Part shown: one piece after another, positions 6,141 to 6,453 of the stretch
Numbering within the stretch: the first letter of the stretch is position 1
How the letters are laid out: each line of letters begins with the position of its first letter
Position numbers and translations under genes: made by a program
Source: Tardiphaga sp.
GTDB taxonomy: Bacteria > Pseudomonadota > Alphaproteobacteria > Rhizobiales > Xanthobacteraceae
Length of the DNA stretch: 6,453 nt
Direction: 5' to 3'
Assembly: GCA_028290765.1 (NCBI GenBank)
Contig: JAQGJF010000459.1
Span: forward strand, 1-6,453
The notes under the pieces: generated by a model
Seen by the model: only the letters and a program-made list of their open reading frames with translations
The model's database searches: none
Told to the model about the DNA's origin: nothing

Positions 6141-6453
6141 ATCGCAAGCACCGCGAGCAAGGTTACGAGCGCCAGAAAAACCAGACTCAGATACTGCCGA
6201 ATGGTCAGAAATTGGAACCGGTTCAGTCGGCTGGCAACAAAGCCAATGGCTTCGACGATGGGTTCGTACAGGGCGTCCCAGACCAAGTCGCGAAGCTCGA
6301 TGGTGAACCGCGCGGGCCGGATGTCTCCAGGCGCCGGCAGAACGACGCGCTCGCGGGCTGCGAATGCCATGGCGAAGACGCGACGAAGCGGCTGCGCGAA
6401 GCTGGCCCCGGAATACTGGGCCGCCGGGGTCAGGTCAGAAAACCCGCAGCCCC
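6131..6453 (-). CDS. hyfB: HyfB-like antiporter subunit, C-terminal fragment (5' end outside window)
   Basis: The frame is open from the window edge to the TGA at 6131-6133, giving the last 106 residues of a NuoL/HyfB-type protein. The fragment opens with GCGFSDLTPAAQYSGASFAQ and PLRRVF, which matches the conserved 'CG..LT...QY...SFA.PL..VF' stretch of HyfB and related antiporter subunits after their core helices. It ends with one membrane helix (about residues 84-106, from IRQYLSLVF to the stop). The charged segment between them, with ELRDLVWDALYEPIVEAIG, looks like the amphipathic lateral region. The proton-channel core lies outside the window. It is the first visible gene of the operon and overlaps hyfC. 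Confidence 0.85.
   Translation of the reverse strand, partial: GCGFSDLTPAAQYSGASFAQPLRRVFAMAFAARERVVLPAPGDIRPARFTIELRDLVWDALYEPIVEAIGFVASRLNRFQFLTIRQYLSLVFLALVTLLAVLAIWS

Noticed and set aside
989..6453. Assignment as a true respiratory complex I (nuo) operon
   Set aside because: The gene order is hyf-like, 30 kDa and 49 kDa domains are fused, the small subunit has the spaced CNGC pair, and the HyfE subunit is specific to hydrogenase-4-type complexes.
989..6453. Assignment as a functional H2-evolving hydrogenase 4 or formate hydrogenlyase
   Set aside because: All four Ni-Fe cysteine ligands are missing from the large subunit, and no maturation or formate dehydrogenase gene is visible.
1..6453. 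CRISPR array, tRNA, rRNA, insertion sequence or prophage elements
   Set aside because: I looked for regularly spaced repeats, transposase motifs and tRNA-like cloverleaf sequence and saw none; apart from short gaps the window is filled by the genes listed.

Overview
The window looks like a piece of a GC-rich alphaproteobacterial chromosome, most likely from the Bradyrhizobium/Rhodopseudomonas/Nitrobacter group. That placement is an inference from base composition, codon use and the style of the small Xre regulator and DUF983 protein; no marker gene fixes it.

Left part (1-901, plus strand): the open end of a possible upstream gene; a small DUF983 membrane protein with a two-CXXC zinc-ribbon-like N-terminus; an AT-rich spacer with three perfect inverted repeats and candidate promoter boxes; and a small Xre-type helix-turn-helix regulator. 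A hairpin-rich convergent junction (902-988) separates this part from the main operon.

Main part (989-6453, minus strand, read right to left): a tightly packed operon in the order hyfB (3' end only), hyfC, hyfE, hyfF, hyfG-like, hyfI-like. Genes overlap, abut or lie at most 16 bases apart, so they are probably co-transcribed and translationally coupled. The products form a membrane arm (HyfB/HyfF antiporter-like proton channels, HyfC quinone-site/anchor subunit, HyfE NuoK-like subunit) and a peripheral module (a fused 30 kDa + 49 kDa large subunit and a NuoB-like small subunit).

The key point is that this is probably not a hydrogenase. In the large subunit both cysteine pairs that hold the Ni-Fe centre are replaced: the first is RTSGDS instead of RxCGxC and the second is DPSWFQ instead of DPCxxC. 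The small subunit keeps all four cysteines for its proximal 4Fe-4S cluster, and the proton-channel lysines and glutamates are intact. This matches the 'energy-converting hydrogenase related' (Ehr) class, relatives of group 4 hydrogenases and complex I whose substrate is unknown. A ferredoxin-like HyfH subunit, the third antiporter HyfD and maturation genes are absent from the visible part, so the electron route is open. The large subunit ends in a tail with a C-x5-C pair that may deserve attention.
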